A stretch of 64,000 bases of DNA from Bacillota bacterium (GTDB lineage Bacteria > Bacillota > Clostridia > Christensenellales > Christensenellaceae): NCBI GenBank assembly GCA_023393165.1, contig JAEWMJ010000006.1, positions 310,001 to 374,000 of the forward strand, written 5' to 3'. Under the pieces are notes generated by a model, which was not told the DNA's origin, made no database searches, and saw only the letters and a program-made list of their open reading frames with translations. A program made the translations under genes and the position numbers. Positions 32,602-40,736 of the stretch are shown in pieces. Numbering within the stretch: position 1 is the first letter of the stretch; each line of letters starts with the position of its first letter.

Positions 32602-34428
32602 TTGAAAGATTTTGTAACAGGCGAGATCGAAAAGCCTGCAAGATATATGGGCGGAGAGCTCGGGAGCGTGCAGAAAAAAGATGCGCTTATCCGTTTTGCG
32701 CTCTGCTTCCCCGATACATATGAAGTCGGGATGAGCCATCTTGGCTCGGCGATTCTTTACGAACTTTTAAATGCAAGGACAGATACCTATGCCCAGCGCG
32801 TTTACGCCCCCTGGACCGATATGGGGGAAGAGTTGCGCAAAAACGGGGAGAAACTTTGTTCCCTGGAAGAGGACAGGCCTCTTTGTGATTTTGATATGGT
32901 CGGATTCAACCTGTCCTATGAAATGTGTTATACCAATGTGCTCTATATGCTGGACCTTGGGGGGATCCCCCTGCTGGCGTCCGAGCGCACGGACTCAAGT
33001 CCGGTTGTGATCGGCGGCGGTTCCTGTGTGGTGAATCCGGAGCCTGTTGCAGATTTTTTCGATTTATTCGCGATCGGCGATGGGGAAGAAGTAACGGGAG
33101 AAATTTGCGGACTTTATGCGCGCCATAAAAAAAAGGGATTTGACCGGAAGGCTTTTTTGACGGAAGCGGCCGGAATAGAGGGAGTTTATGTTCCTTCTCT
33201 TTACAATCCCGGTTACAATGAAGACGGGACGCTGAAAGAAATAAAGGCGGGCGCTGGCGCACCTGTAAAAATAAAAAAACGGACGTTATCCGATTTTGAC
33301 GGCGCTCCGAAAGTGATGCGGCCCATACTGCCTTATATCGGCACGGTTCATGACAGGTGCGTCCTCGAAATCATGCGCGGATGTACGCGCGGCTGCCGTT
33401 TTTGCCAGGCAGGTTTTTTATACCGTCCTGTGCGCGAACGCAGCGTGGATGTTCTACTTGATCAGGCAAGGCATATAATAGCCTCTACAGGGTACGACGA
33501 AATATCATTATCTTCATTAAGTTCAGGGGATTATTCCAAAATAGCGGAACTTGCCGGCGGGCTGCTTGCAGAATTTGAAAATAAAAGGGTATCTGTTTCA
33601 CTGCCGTCCATGCGGGTCGATTCTTTCCCGCCCGAGATTGCCCAAAAACTGCAGCGGGTCCGGCAGACCGGGCTTACCTTTGCGCCCGAAGCGGGTACCC
33701 AGCGCCTGCGCGACGTCATCAACAAAAATGTTACGGAAGAGGATATCCTCAATACCGCGGAAAATGCGATCGGAAGCGGCGCCAATACCATTAAACTGTA
33801 TTTTATGATCGGGCTTCCGACAGAAACATATGAAGACCTTGACGGTATTGCGGAACTGGTCCGCAAAATAAAAGATCTTTCCTATGGTGTAAAACGGGAG
33901 GGCAGAAGGGCACGCATTGCCATTACGGTGAGCGCCGCCTGTTTTGTGCCCAAGCCGCAGACGCCTTTCATGTGGGAAGCGCAGGATACGATTGAAACGC
34001 TTCGGGAAAAAATCGCTTATTTAAAACAGAAGCTTTCAATAAAGGGCGTAAAATTTGATTATCATAACCCGTATTTAAGTTTTCTGGAAGCGGTATTCGC
34101 GCGGGGCGACAGGCGCCTTGGCGCGGCTATACTCAAGGCTTACCAAAACGGCTCTATATTCGACAGCTGGCAGGACTGCTTTGATTTTGAAAAATATAAA
34201 AAAGCTTTTGTGGAATCCGGCGTCGATCCCGACTGGTATGCAAACCGGAAAAGAAGCAAAGAGGAAATCTTTCCCTTTTCGCATATAGATTACGGGATAG
34301 ATAAAAACTATCTATTAAAAGAACTGGATTGCGCCTACGCCGCACGCACCACGGCGGATTGCAGAAAAGGATGCCGTGCCTGCGGGCTTCAGAATAATGG
34401 ATGCAAAATGCAGGAGGCCGGGCAATGA
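32602..34428 (+). CDS. B12-binding-like/radical SAM protein, TIGR03960 family
   Basis: A 608-residue protein with an N-terminal B12-binding-like Rossmann region (residues 1-190) and a radical SAM domain with CTRGCRFC (about 257-264) that binds a [4Fe-4S] cluster and S-adenosylmethionine. The C-terminus holds extra cysteines (CRKGCRACGLQNNGC). The family is encoded, as here, directly before the DUF2344 gene and RNase G in Clostridia. Its substrate is not established. TTG start with AGGAGG 5-8 bases upstream. Confidence 0.88.
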   Translation: MKDFVTGEIEKPARYMGGELGSVQKKDALIRFALCFPDTYEVGMSHLGSAILYELLNARTDTYAQRVYAPWTDMGEELRKNGEKLCSLEEDRPLCDFDMVGFNLSYEMCYTNVLYMLDLGGIPLLASERTDSSPVVIGGGSCVVNPEPVADFFDLFAIGDGEEVTGEICGLYARHKKKGFDRKAFLTEAAGIEGVYVPSLYNPGYNEDGTLKEIKAGAGAPVKIKKRTLSDFDGAPKVMRPILPYIGTVHDRCVLEIMRGCTRGCRFCQAGFLYRPVRERSVDVLLDQARHIIASTGYDEISLSSLSSGDYSKIAELAGGLLAEFENKRVSVSLPSMRVDSFPPEIAQKLQRVRQTGLTFAPEAGTQRLRDVINKNVTEEDILNTAENAIGSGANTIKLYFMIGLPTETYEDLDGIAELVRKIKDLSYGVKREGRRARIAITVSAACFVPKPQTPFMWEAQDTIETLREKIAYLKQKLSIKGVKFDYHNPYLSFLEAVFARGDRRLGAAILKAYQNGSIFDSWQDCFDFEKYKKAFVESGVDPDWYANRKRSKEEIFPFSHIDYGIDKNYLLKELDCAYAARTTADCRKGCRACGLQNNGCKMQEAGQ

Positions 34429-35054
34429 GGTCGATTATCAAATATGCAAGGAGCGGCGGCGCCCGGTTTATTTCGCATTTGGATATGCAGCGCGCGTTTG
34501 CGCGGGCATTCCGGCGCGCGGAGCTCCCTGTCAAGTATTCGGAAGGGTTTAATCCGCATATCCTGACGTCCTTCGCTTCTCCCCTTTCCGTGGGGGTGGG
34601 TACGCTGGGCGATTATCTGGAAGTACGGATGGAAGAGGAATGCTCCGGAGAAACGATAAAAAACAGGCTGAATGAAATTCTGCCCGCAGATATACAAATC
34701 GTGAGCGCCGGCGCACTGGAGGAAAATTGTCCCAAGCTCATGGCAATCAGCCATTCGGCGCTGTATGAGCTTGTATTTTCGCAAAAGCCGGCGGAAACGG
34801 ATGCTTTCATGGCTAGCACGTCAATCGTGCTGCAGGATAAAAAAGGCAGGACTTTGGATATAAGGCCGTTGGTGTACGGGCTTTCCGCGAAGGGGAATAC
34901 CGTGACCGCGCGTCTTGCAAACAGCAGCGCGGGAGCCCTTAATCCGGGGGTACTGGCGGCGGCGCTGTCGCCGGGAAAGGTGAAAATAACCCGGATCGAA
35001 TGTTTCTGTATGGTCAAAGGAGAGGTAATACCTTTTCACAAATTGGGAAAATAA
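34425..35054 (+). CDS. DUF2344 (TIGR03936) protein, partner of the radical SAM protein
   Basis: About 209 residues, beginning MRSIIKYARSGGARFISHLDMQRAFARAFRRA, the family signature. In some lineages this domain is fused to the TIGR03960 protein; here the two genes overlap by 4 bases (ATGA). A role in tRNA or rRNA handling has been suggested because of linkage with RNase G and ribosomal protein genes, but nothing is proven. The C-terminus is basic. Confidence 0.87.
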   Translation: MRSIIKYARSGGARFISHLDMQRAFARAFRRAELPVKYSEGFNPHILTSFASPLSVGVGTLGDYLEVRMEEECSGETIKNRLNEILPADIQIVSAGALEENCPKLMAISHSALYELVFSQKPAETDAFMASTSIVLQDKKGRTLDIRPLVYGLSAKGNTVTARLANSSAGALNPGVLAAALSPGKVKITRIECFCMVKGEVIPFHKLGK

Positions 35055-35097
35055 ACTGTTAAAGTATATATTTTATGGATTCTAAGGAGAATTGTTT

Positions 35098-36630
35098 ATG
35101 CAAAAATTGATTGTTGCAGACGTAAACCCGCACGAGGCAAGAGTAGCGCTTCTGGAAGACGGAAAATTGGTGGAAGTGCAGCTTGAAACGAGGGGGCAGG
35201 AAAGGCTTGTGGGCAACATTTATAAGGGAAGGGTTGCCAATATACTGCCCGGTATGCAGGCGGCCTTTGTAGACATCGGCCTTAATAAAAACGCTTTCCT
35301 TTACGCAGGCGATATCCTGGTGGATGAATCTGATTTTTATTTTCCCGAGAACAGCGATGGAGAGGAACCAAGCCGGCCAAAACTGGATGTGCCCAATATC
35401 CGTGATATTTTGAATCAAAACCAGGAAATCATGGTACAGGTTTTAAAACAGCCGGGCGGGACAAAAGGAGCGCGGGTAACAACCCATATCACGCTTCCCG
35501 GAAGACTGGTGGTGCTTATGCCTACCGTGAACCATGTTGGAGTCTCCAGAAGAATTGAAAACGAGGAGGAACGCGAGCGCTTAAAGGAAATGGTGGAATC
35601 GATCAAACCCAAGGGAGTGGGCGTGATCGTACGCACCGTTGCCGAAGGATGCAGCGCCGAACATATTGAAAACGAGATAAAATTCTTATACAGGCTGTGG
35701 GAAAAGATCCAGCAGAAAGCGGATTTCCTGTCTTCCCCCAGGCTCATACATGCGGAAGAAACCCTGTTGTTCCGCACCGTACGGGATATGTTCACAGAAG
35801 ATGTGGAGCAGTTTATCATCAACGACAGCGATTATTTCAACAAGGTGCAGGCGGTGGTCAACATTGTCGCTCCCGAGATGAAAGGCAAGGTCTGTTTTTT
35901 TGAATCGGATCAAAACATATTCGATTATTACGATATCGAAACAAAAATCGAAAAAGCGCTGGAGCGCAAGGTTTGGATCAAAAACGGCTGTTATCTTGTG
36001 ATAGACGAAACCGAGGCGCTGACTGTGATAGACGTAAACACAGGCAAATATATCGGTGAGGACAACCTGCAGGATACCATACTGAACGCCAATATCGAAG
36101 CCGCGCAGGAAATTGCCAAGCAACTTAGGCTGCGGGATATCAGCGGAATCATTGTTATCGATTTTATAGATATGGACAACGCGGAAAATAAGCAGAAAGT
36201 GGTGGATGCGCTGACGGAAGCCCTGCGCGTGGACAGGGTGAAGACCAATGTTCTCGGCATGACCGAGCTTGGGCTTGTGGAAATGACCCGCAAAAAAACC
36301 CGCCGCAAAGTTTCCGCGCTGACTCAGACGACCTGCCCCACCTGCGGCGGGTCGGGACGCGTATACAATCTGGAAAACATGGCAATGCGCGTCAGGAGAG
36401 AAGTTTTGCGTACCATCCAGGGGCAGAAACAGGACGCTTATATCGTGGAAATGAGCGAGGAGCTTGCAAACTATATAGCCTCTAAAAATAATATCAACAA
36501 ACCCATACTTCCTTTGTTCGACGACAAACGTTTTTATATGAAGACTATTAAAAACGTCCATCCCGAATATATCCGGGTGTATGCCGCGACGGATAAAAAC
36601 GCGATGCAGGGGGCGCAGATGTTCCTTTAA
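35098..36630 (+). CDS. rng: Ribonuclease E/G family endoribonuclease
   Basis: Cuts single-stranded RNA in rRNA processing and mRNA decay. 510 residues, RNase G-like without the long RNase E tail. Seen: S1 domain at residues 38-115 (GNIYKGRVANILPGMQAAFVDIG), the DNase-I-like catalytic region with VIDVNTG (about 317) and IIVIDFIDM (about 350), and the zinc-link CPTCGGSG (about 415). ATG 35098 has AAGGAG 9 bases upstream. Confidence 0.94.
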   Translation: MQKLIVADVNPHEARVALLEDGKLVEVQLETRGQERLVGNIYKGRVANILPGMQAAFVDIGLNKNAFLYAGDILVDESDFYFPENSDGEEPSRPKLDVPNIRDILNQNQEIMVQVLKQPGGTKGARVTTHITLPGRLVVLMPTVNHVGVSRRIENEEERERLKEMVESIKPKGVGVIVRTVAEGCSAEHIENEIKFLYRLWEKIQQKADFLSSPRLIHAEETLLFRTVRDMFTEDVEQFIINDSDYFNKVQAVVNIVAPEMKGKVCFFESDQNIFDYYDIETKIEKALERKVWIKNGCYLVIDETEALTVIDVNTGKYIGEDNLQDTILNANIEAAQEIAKQLRLRDISGIIVIDFIDMDNAENKQKVVDALTEALRVDRVKTNVLGMTELGLVEMTRKKTRRKVSALTQTTCPTCGGSGRVYNLENMAMRVRREVLRTIQGQKQDAYIVEMSEELANYIASKNNINKPILPLFDDKRFYMKTIKNVHPEYIRVYAATDKNAMQGAQMFL

Positions 36631-36990
36631 AAACGCTGACAAACCCAACTGCTTCGTTATTTTTCCGCTACCCGGCACTTCGCTGTTGATTCGGGCATCG
36701 CGATAGAAGTATTATGAAGAAAGTTGCTCGCCCTCATCTAACGCTCAGTGAACGTTCACCTCGCTTCATCACGCTTGGGCGTGCGCTCGGTTCCGTTCCC
36801 AGCGCAGGTCTCACTACGCTTGCGTCGCCTCGGTACTTACGCTTGTGATTCGCACTTCGTGTATGCTGTCTTTATAGATTGCACTCGTGCTTATCTCATG
36901 CTCAGTGAGCGTTCGCCTCCCTTTTTCCCCCATCGGCGGCGGTCGGCTCCACTCTCAAAATGCCTTGTATTTGGGGCCTTCAGCGTTTTT
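36631..36990. repeat. Composite repeat: family A ends around family D modules
   Basis: Family A termini (AAAACGCTGACAAACCC at the left and GGGGCCTTCAGCGTTTTT at the right) enclose two diverged family D modules (36665-36760 and 36830-36920). It fills the gap between rng and the rplU promoter. No coding function is seen. Confidence 0.75.
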
Positions 36991-36994
36991 AGCC

Positions 36995-37023
36995 TTGACA
37001 CATGCATTTTTCTCTGTTAATAT
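36995..37023 (+). promoter_or_regulatory. Promoter of rplU-rpmA
   Basis: TTGACA (36995-37000), exact 17-bp spacer, TAATAT (37018-37023). Confidence 0.8.
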
Positions 37024-37029
37024 ATTTAA

Positions 37030-37105
37030 CTGAGCCGCTCGCATAAGGTAATAAACTCTGCCAAAAGCGGGACCGAACTGCGGCGAGACTGGTGGACTAG
37101 GAGGT
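37030..37105 (+). promoter_or_regulatory. Candidate ribosomal protein L21 leader
   Basis: The roughly 80-base 5' UTR can pair GCCGC (37034-37038) with GCGGC (about 37081-37085) around AAGGTAAT and an AAAAGCGGGACC segment. L21 leaders that let L21 repress its own operon are known before rplU in Firmicutes. Location supports this; I could not match the consensus base by base. Confidence 0.5.
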
Positions 37106-37112
37106 ATTTTGA

Positions 37113-37418
37113 ATGTACGCGATAATTGAGACAGGCGGCAAACAGTACAAGGTGGAGAAAGGCAACAAGATCCATGTTGAGAAACTGGATGCGGAGGTAG
37201 GCAGCGAAGTGTCTTTCGACGCATTGCTGACGGCCAGCGGAAAAACAATCAAGGTTGGCAAACCCACCGTAAAGGACGTGAAGGTTACCGCCAAGGTTGT
37301 GGAACACAATAAGGAAAAAAAGATCATTGTGTTCAAGTATAAATCCAAAAAGAATTACCGCAGAAAGCAGGGCCACAGGCAGCCCTATTCGGTGATAGAG
37401 ATTCTGGAAATCGGTTAA
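37113..37418 (+). CDS. rplU: 50S ribosomal protein L21
   Basis: Large-subunit protein that binds 23S rRNA. 101 residues, beginning MYAIIETGGKQYKVE and ending with the signature KKNYRRKQGHRQPYS, both typical. AGGAGGT lies before ATG 37113. The next gene is rpmA; the small prp (ysxB) gene normally found between them in Firmicutes is missing. Confidence 0.97.
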   Translation: MYAIIETGGKQYKVEKGNKIHVEKLDAEVGSEVSFDALLTASGKTIKVGKPTVKDVKVTAKVVEHNKEKKIIVFKYKSKKNYRRKQGHRQPYSVIEILEIG

Positions 37419-37445
37419 AAATTGTTTTGAAAAGGGGTGTACGAT

Positions 37446-37712
37446 ATGGCTCATAAGAAAGGAATGGGAAGTTCGAGGAACGGCCGCGACAGCGAATCCA
37501 AGCGCCTTGGAACCAAGCGCGCGGACGGACAGTTCGTGTTGGCCGGCAATATACTCGTGCGTCAGCGCGGGACCAAGATCCATCCGGGCAACGGCGTAGG
37601 CCGCGGCAGTGACGACACATTGTTTTCCATGGTGGACGGCATCGTCCGCTTTGAGCGCAAGGGCAGGGATAAAAAGCAGGTAAGCGTTTATCCTAAAGAC
37701 TTGGCGAACTAA
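37446..37712 (+). CDS. rpmA: 50S ribosomal protein L27
   Basis: Large-subunit protein whose N-terminus reaches the peptidyl transferase centre. 88 residues, starting MAHKKGMGSSRNGRDSESKR. Most Firmicutes make L27 with an extra nine or so residues that the protease Prp removes; this protein starts at the mature end. ATG 37446 has GGGGTG 6 bases upstream; a GTG at 37437 would lie in that site. Ends in a strong terminator. Confidence 0.97.
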   Translation: MAHKKGMGSSRNGRDSESKRLGTKRADGQFVLAGNILVRQRGTKIHPGNGVGRGSDDTLFSMVDGIVRFERKGRDKKQVSVYPKDLAN

Positions 37713-37724
37713 CGATATGAATCA

Positions 37725-37760
37725 AAACGCAGCCGTTATTTAACGGTTGCGTTTTTCTTT
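37725..37760 (+). terminator. Terminator of rplU-rpmA
   Basis: AAACGCAGCCGTTA pairs with TAACGGTTGCGTTT, followed by TTCTTTTTC. The -35 of the next promoter lies inside its 3' arm. Confidence 0.85.
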
Positions 37761-37776
37761 TTCGGGTTGGTATAAT
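37747..37776 (+). promoter_or_regulatory. Promoter of the ogg-dnaX-recR operon
   Basis: TTGCGT (37747-37752), 18-bp spacer, extended -10 TGGTATAAT ending at 37776. The ATG begins 7 bases after the -10, so the mRNA is probably leaderless. Confidence 0.75.
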
Positions 37777-37782
37777 AAAACC

Positions 37783-38634
37783 ATGCGAGTACTATTTGAG
37801 AACGGCGCGGCTCTGATCCGCGATTTGAGCGATTTTGATTTAAAGCATACATTCGATTGCGGGCAGTGTTTTCGTTTTGACGAGACAGAAAGCGGGTACG
37901 AGGGCGTAGCGCTGGGCGGTTATTTGCGTGTAACGCAGGATGGAGACGCGATCAGACTTTATCCCTGTACCCAGCGGGATTTTGATACCAAATGGAAAAA
38001 TTACTTTGACCTTGAGAGGGATTATTCCTGCCTTTTCAGCGGCGCGGACAATGTACTGAAGGAGGGACTCCGCTGCGCGGCGGGCCTCAGGATCATAAAC
38101 CAGCCGCCTTTTGATACTCTGATATCATTTATTATATCCGCAAACAACAATGTAAAAAGGATCCGCGGGATCGTCCGGCGGTTATGCGGGAAATATGGAA
38201 AGCCGTTCCAATTTGAAGGCAGGACTTTCTATGATTTTCCGACCCCGGAATTGCTCGCGTCACTCGATCCTGAAGATTTGGCGGAAATCGGCGCCGGATA
38301 CCGCGCGCCGTATATCATTAAAGCTTCGCAAATGATTGCGGATGGCTTTGACCTGGAAGCGCTGCGCCAAAAGCCCTATGACGAGGCAAAAAAGGCTCTC
38401 ATCAACCTTCCGGGCGTGGGCCCCAAGGTAGCGGACTGCGTATTGCTTTTTTCATTGGGGCACACCTGCGCGTTTCCCGCCGATGTGTGGATCAAGCGCG
38501 TGCTTATACAGCAATACGGTTTTAAAGGGAACGATAAGCAAACTGCGGCGTTTGCCGTCCAAAAGTTCGGCAGGCACGCGGGCATTGCTCAGCAATATTT
38601 ATTTTTTTGGATCAGAGAAAGGGAAAACGCATGA
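37783..38634 (+). CDS. ogg: 8-oxoguanine DNA glycosylase (OGG1-like)
   Basis: Removes 8-oxoguanine from DNA and nicks the strand. About 283 residues. Seen: the N-terminal OGG_N domain, the helix-hairpin-helix LINLPGVGPKVADCVLLFSLG with the catalytic lysine (GPKVAD), and FPADVWIKRVL with the catalytic aspartate. ATG 37783 is chosen because it sits at the predicted transcription start; an upstream in-frame ATG lies within the promoter. Overlaps the next gene by 4 bases. Confidence 0.92.
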   Translation: MRVLFENGAALIRDLSDFDLKHTFDCGQCFRFDETESGYEGVALGGYLRVTQDGDAIRLYPCTQRDFDTKWKNYFDLERDYSCLFSGADNVLKEGLRCAAGLRIINQPPFDTLISFIISANNNVKRIRGIVRRLCGKYGKPFQFEGRTFYDFPTPELLASLDPEDLAEIGAGYRAPYIIKASQMIADGFDLEALRQKPYDEAKKALINLPGVGPKVADCVLLFSLGHTCAFPADVWIKRVLIQQYGFKGNDKQTAAFAVQKFGRHAGIAQQYLFFWIRERENA

Positions 38635-39353
38635 AGATTTTAGTGGATACGCACACGCACACCGTTTTGAGCGGCCATTCTTTTTCGACCCTGCTGGAAA
38701 ATGCGGAATATGCGGGAAAGATCGGCCTTCAGGGAATTGTGAGCACAGATCACGGCCCGGCTATTCCGGGCGCAAGTCCAGAGTTCATTATAAACGTACT
38801 GCGAACGGTGCCCGAAGAAATCGGCGGCGTCCGGATCTACCGGGGGGTTGAAGCAAACATCATCAATTATGCTGGCGGGCTTGATATTTCGACAGGATAT
38901 TTAAAAAAGACGGAATTTGTGATTGCCTCCCTGCACGACGTTGTGATAGAACCCGGAACAAGGGAGGAACATCTGGCCGGCTATATCGGCGCCCTTGAAA
39001 ATCCTTACGTAGACGTGATCGGACATTCCGGAACCCCTGCGTACGACATGGAAAGGGAAGAATTTGTAAAAGCCGTAAAGCGGGCGGACAAGCTGATTGA
39101 GATCAACAATCATTCTTTCCGTTTCCGTCCGGGAAGCGAATGTAATTGCAGCGAGATTATCAGGTACTGCATAAAATATGATGTAAGGATTACCGTTTCA
39201 TCCGATTCACATTTCTGCATGAGCATAGGCGGGTTTGACCATGCGCTTTCGGAACTTCAAAAACAGAATTTCCCCTTTGAGCTGATCGTCAACCGGTCGC
39301 GGGAATCCATGGATGAATATTTAAAGGAAAGGCGGAACCGGCTAGTAAAATAA
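38631..39353 (+). CDS. PHP-domain phosphatase (YcdX-like)
   Basis: A 240-residue metal-dependent hydrolase of the polymerase and histidinol phosphatase (PHP) family. Seen: DTHTHTVLSGH (first metal ligands), STDHGP, HSGTP, EINNHSF and SSDSHF. Members remove phosphate from small molecules; the exact substrate is unknown. ATG overlaps the ogg stop (ATGA). Confidence 0.88.
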   Translation: MKILVDTHTHTVLSGHSFSTLLENAEYAGKIGLQGIVSTDHGPAIPGASPEFIINVLRTVPEEIGGVRIYRGVEANIINYAGGLDISTGYLKKTEFVIASLHDVVIEPGTREEHLAGYIGALENPYVDVIGHSGTPAYDMEREEFVKAVKRADKLIEINNHSFRFRPGSECNCSEIIRYCIKYDVRITVSSDSHFCMSIGGFDHALSELQKQNFPFELIVNRSRESMDEYLKERRNRLVK

Positions 39354-39422
39354 GGACTTTGGAAACAGTACGGTTTTATGGTATAATAATACCATATATT
39401 TTGTTTGCGGGAGAATTGTAGT

Positions 39423-40703
39423 ATGAGAGAATATAAAAGGAAATATGGAAAGAAGGTTAATTTTTCTCCGGCAGTCATAACCCGTTTCATTATGGAGAGA
39501 AAATACCTCTTTATGGGAATCGCTGCGGCTGTTGTGGTTGTGATTGTGCTTTATGCGTCCGGTGTATTTGCTCCCCGTCCCTCAGAGGAGGCGATGGCGC
39601 AAACGGATGAGGCTGCAACCGTAGCTCCCGGGGAAGATCCGTATATCAGCGGAACGGAAACGTCCGGACCTTCAGAAGCGGCGCCCAGTCCTTCGGGAGA
39701 CGTTTCGGATAAAGGACATATTATTGGAATATCCGTGCTTTCGCCCAATCTGGAAGATTATCAGCTTCTCGCTTATATAGACAAGGCTGCAAACAAAGCG
39801 ATCGAAGCCAAGCAAATAGACGATTTTCTTTTGTATAACGCCAAAGGGGACAACAACCAGCAGCTTCAGGATGTGCTTGCGATGATCAACAATGGCGCCA
39901 ATACTGTTGTCGTGATGGGAACCAAAAAAGAAAACTTCCAAAAGATATCCGAACTTTGCAGCCAAAACAATGTGAAGATCGTGGCGTGCAACGTGGATGC
40001 AACCGAGGGGTTTGCGGTAAACATCATGAGCCAGTCCAATCACGCGCAGAAGTTTGCCGAATTTGCCAAACAATCCGGCGCTACCACGGTAGATACGGTG
40101 GATGGCAGCGAAACCGAGGTGAATACGATCAACACTCTGCTGCACGTCGACGCCAACATTGAAGGCGAAAATGCGACGGCGGATATATCGGAAAGGCTTG
40201 AAAACGGCGAACCTATCCGGGATCTGATGTTTTTTGACAACAGCGCCAACAGCGTACTTAAAATGTACATTCAAAAGGACATGGTTCCAAATTCTATTAC
40301 AACGCCCGCCTATGTCGGGTTTATCAAAACCTGGTATAATCTTCTTCACGACGGCGTAACGTTCGAGATCGAGGATGAAAACGCCGATGAAGATGAAGAC
40401 GACGAGGATGAAGAAGCGACGCCCGCGCCCACGACTGTTCCGTTTAAGTCAACGCCCGATAAATTCCATGCCATGGCGTATACGCAGTCGCAAAACTTAG
40501 GAGAGATCGTTTATAAATTCGCTTACTATATTTCCATAGGCAAGTCTTTGCCCAGCGAGAATTACGTGTACGATTCAACGGGCGAGGAATATATCACCAA
40601 CGACAATATCGATCAGTACTACGCAAAGATCGGGACTCTGTCGGATAAGGATATATTGCCGTCCACGGCTGATACCAGCGGAATTGACGCGCTGTTTCAG
40701 TAA
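39423..40703 (+). CDS. Membrane-anchored periplasmic-binding-fold protein
   Basis: About 426 residues. A basic N-terminus, one membrane helix (about residues 28-46), a Pro/Ser/Glu-rich linker, then a sugar-binding-type fold (GHIIGISVLSPNLEDYQLLAYIDKAANKA). Near residue 320 lies a strongly acidic stretch (DENADEDEDDEDEEATP). No transporter gene is adjacent, so it may be a sensor or a surface ligand-binder rather than part of an ABC system. ATG 39423 has GGGAG 9 bases upstream. Function not assigned. Confidence 0.75.
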   Translation: MREYKRKYGKKVNFSPAVITRFIMERKYLFMGIAAAVVVVIVLYASGVFAPRPSEEAMAQTDEAATVAPGEDPYISGTETSGPSEAAPSPSGDVSDKGHIIGISVLSPNLEDYQLLAYIDKAANKAIEAKQIDDFLLYNAKGDNNQQLQDVLAMINNGANTVVVMGTKKENFQKISELCSQNNVKIVACNVDATEGFAVNIMSQSNHAQKFAEFAKQSGATTVDTVDGSETEVNTINTLLHVDANIEGENATADISERLENGEPIRDLMFFDNSANSVLKMYIQKDMVPNSITTPAYVGFIKTWYNLLHDGVTFEIEDENADEDEDDEDEEATPAPTTVPFKSTPDKFHAMAYTQSQNLGEIVYKFAYYISIGKSLPSENYVYDSTGEEYITNDNIDQYYAKIGTLSDKDILPSTADTSGIDALFQ

Positions 40704-40736
40704 TTTTAAGCAAATAATCCCGAACAGGAGAAAATA

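Noticed and set aside
35686..36678. 330-codon minus-strand reading frame inside rng
   Set aside because: Antisense shadow of a clear RNase G gene, His/Phe-rich with no domain.
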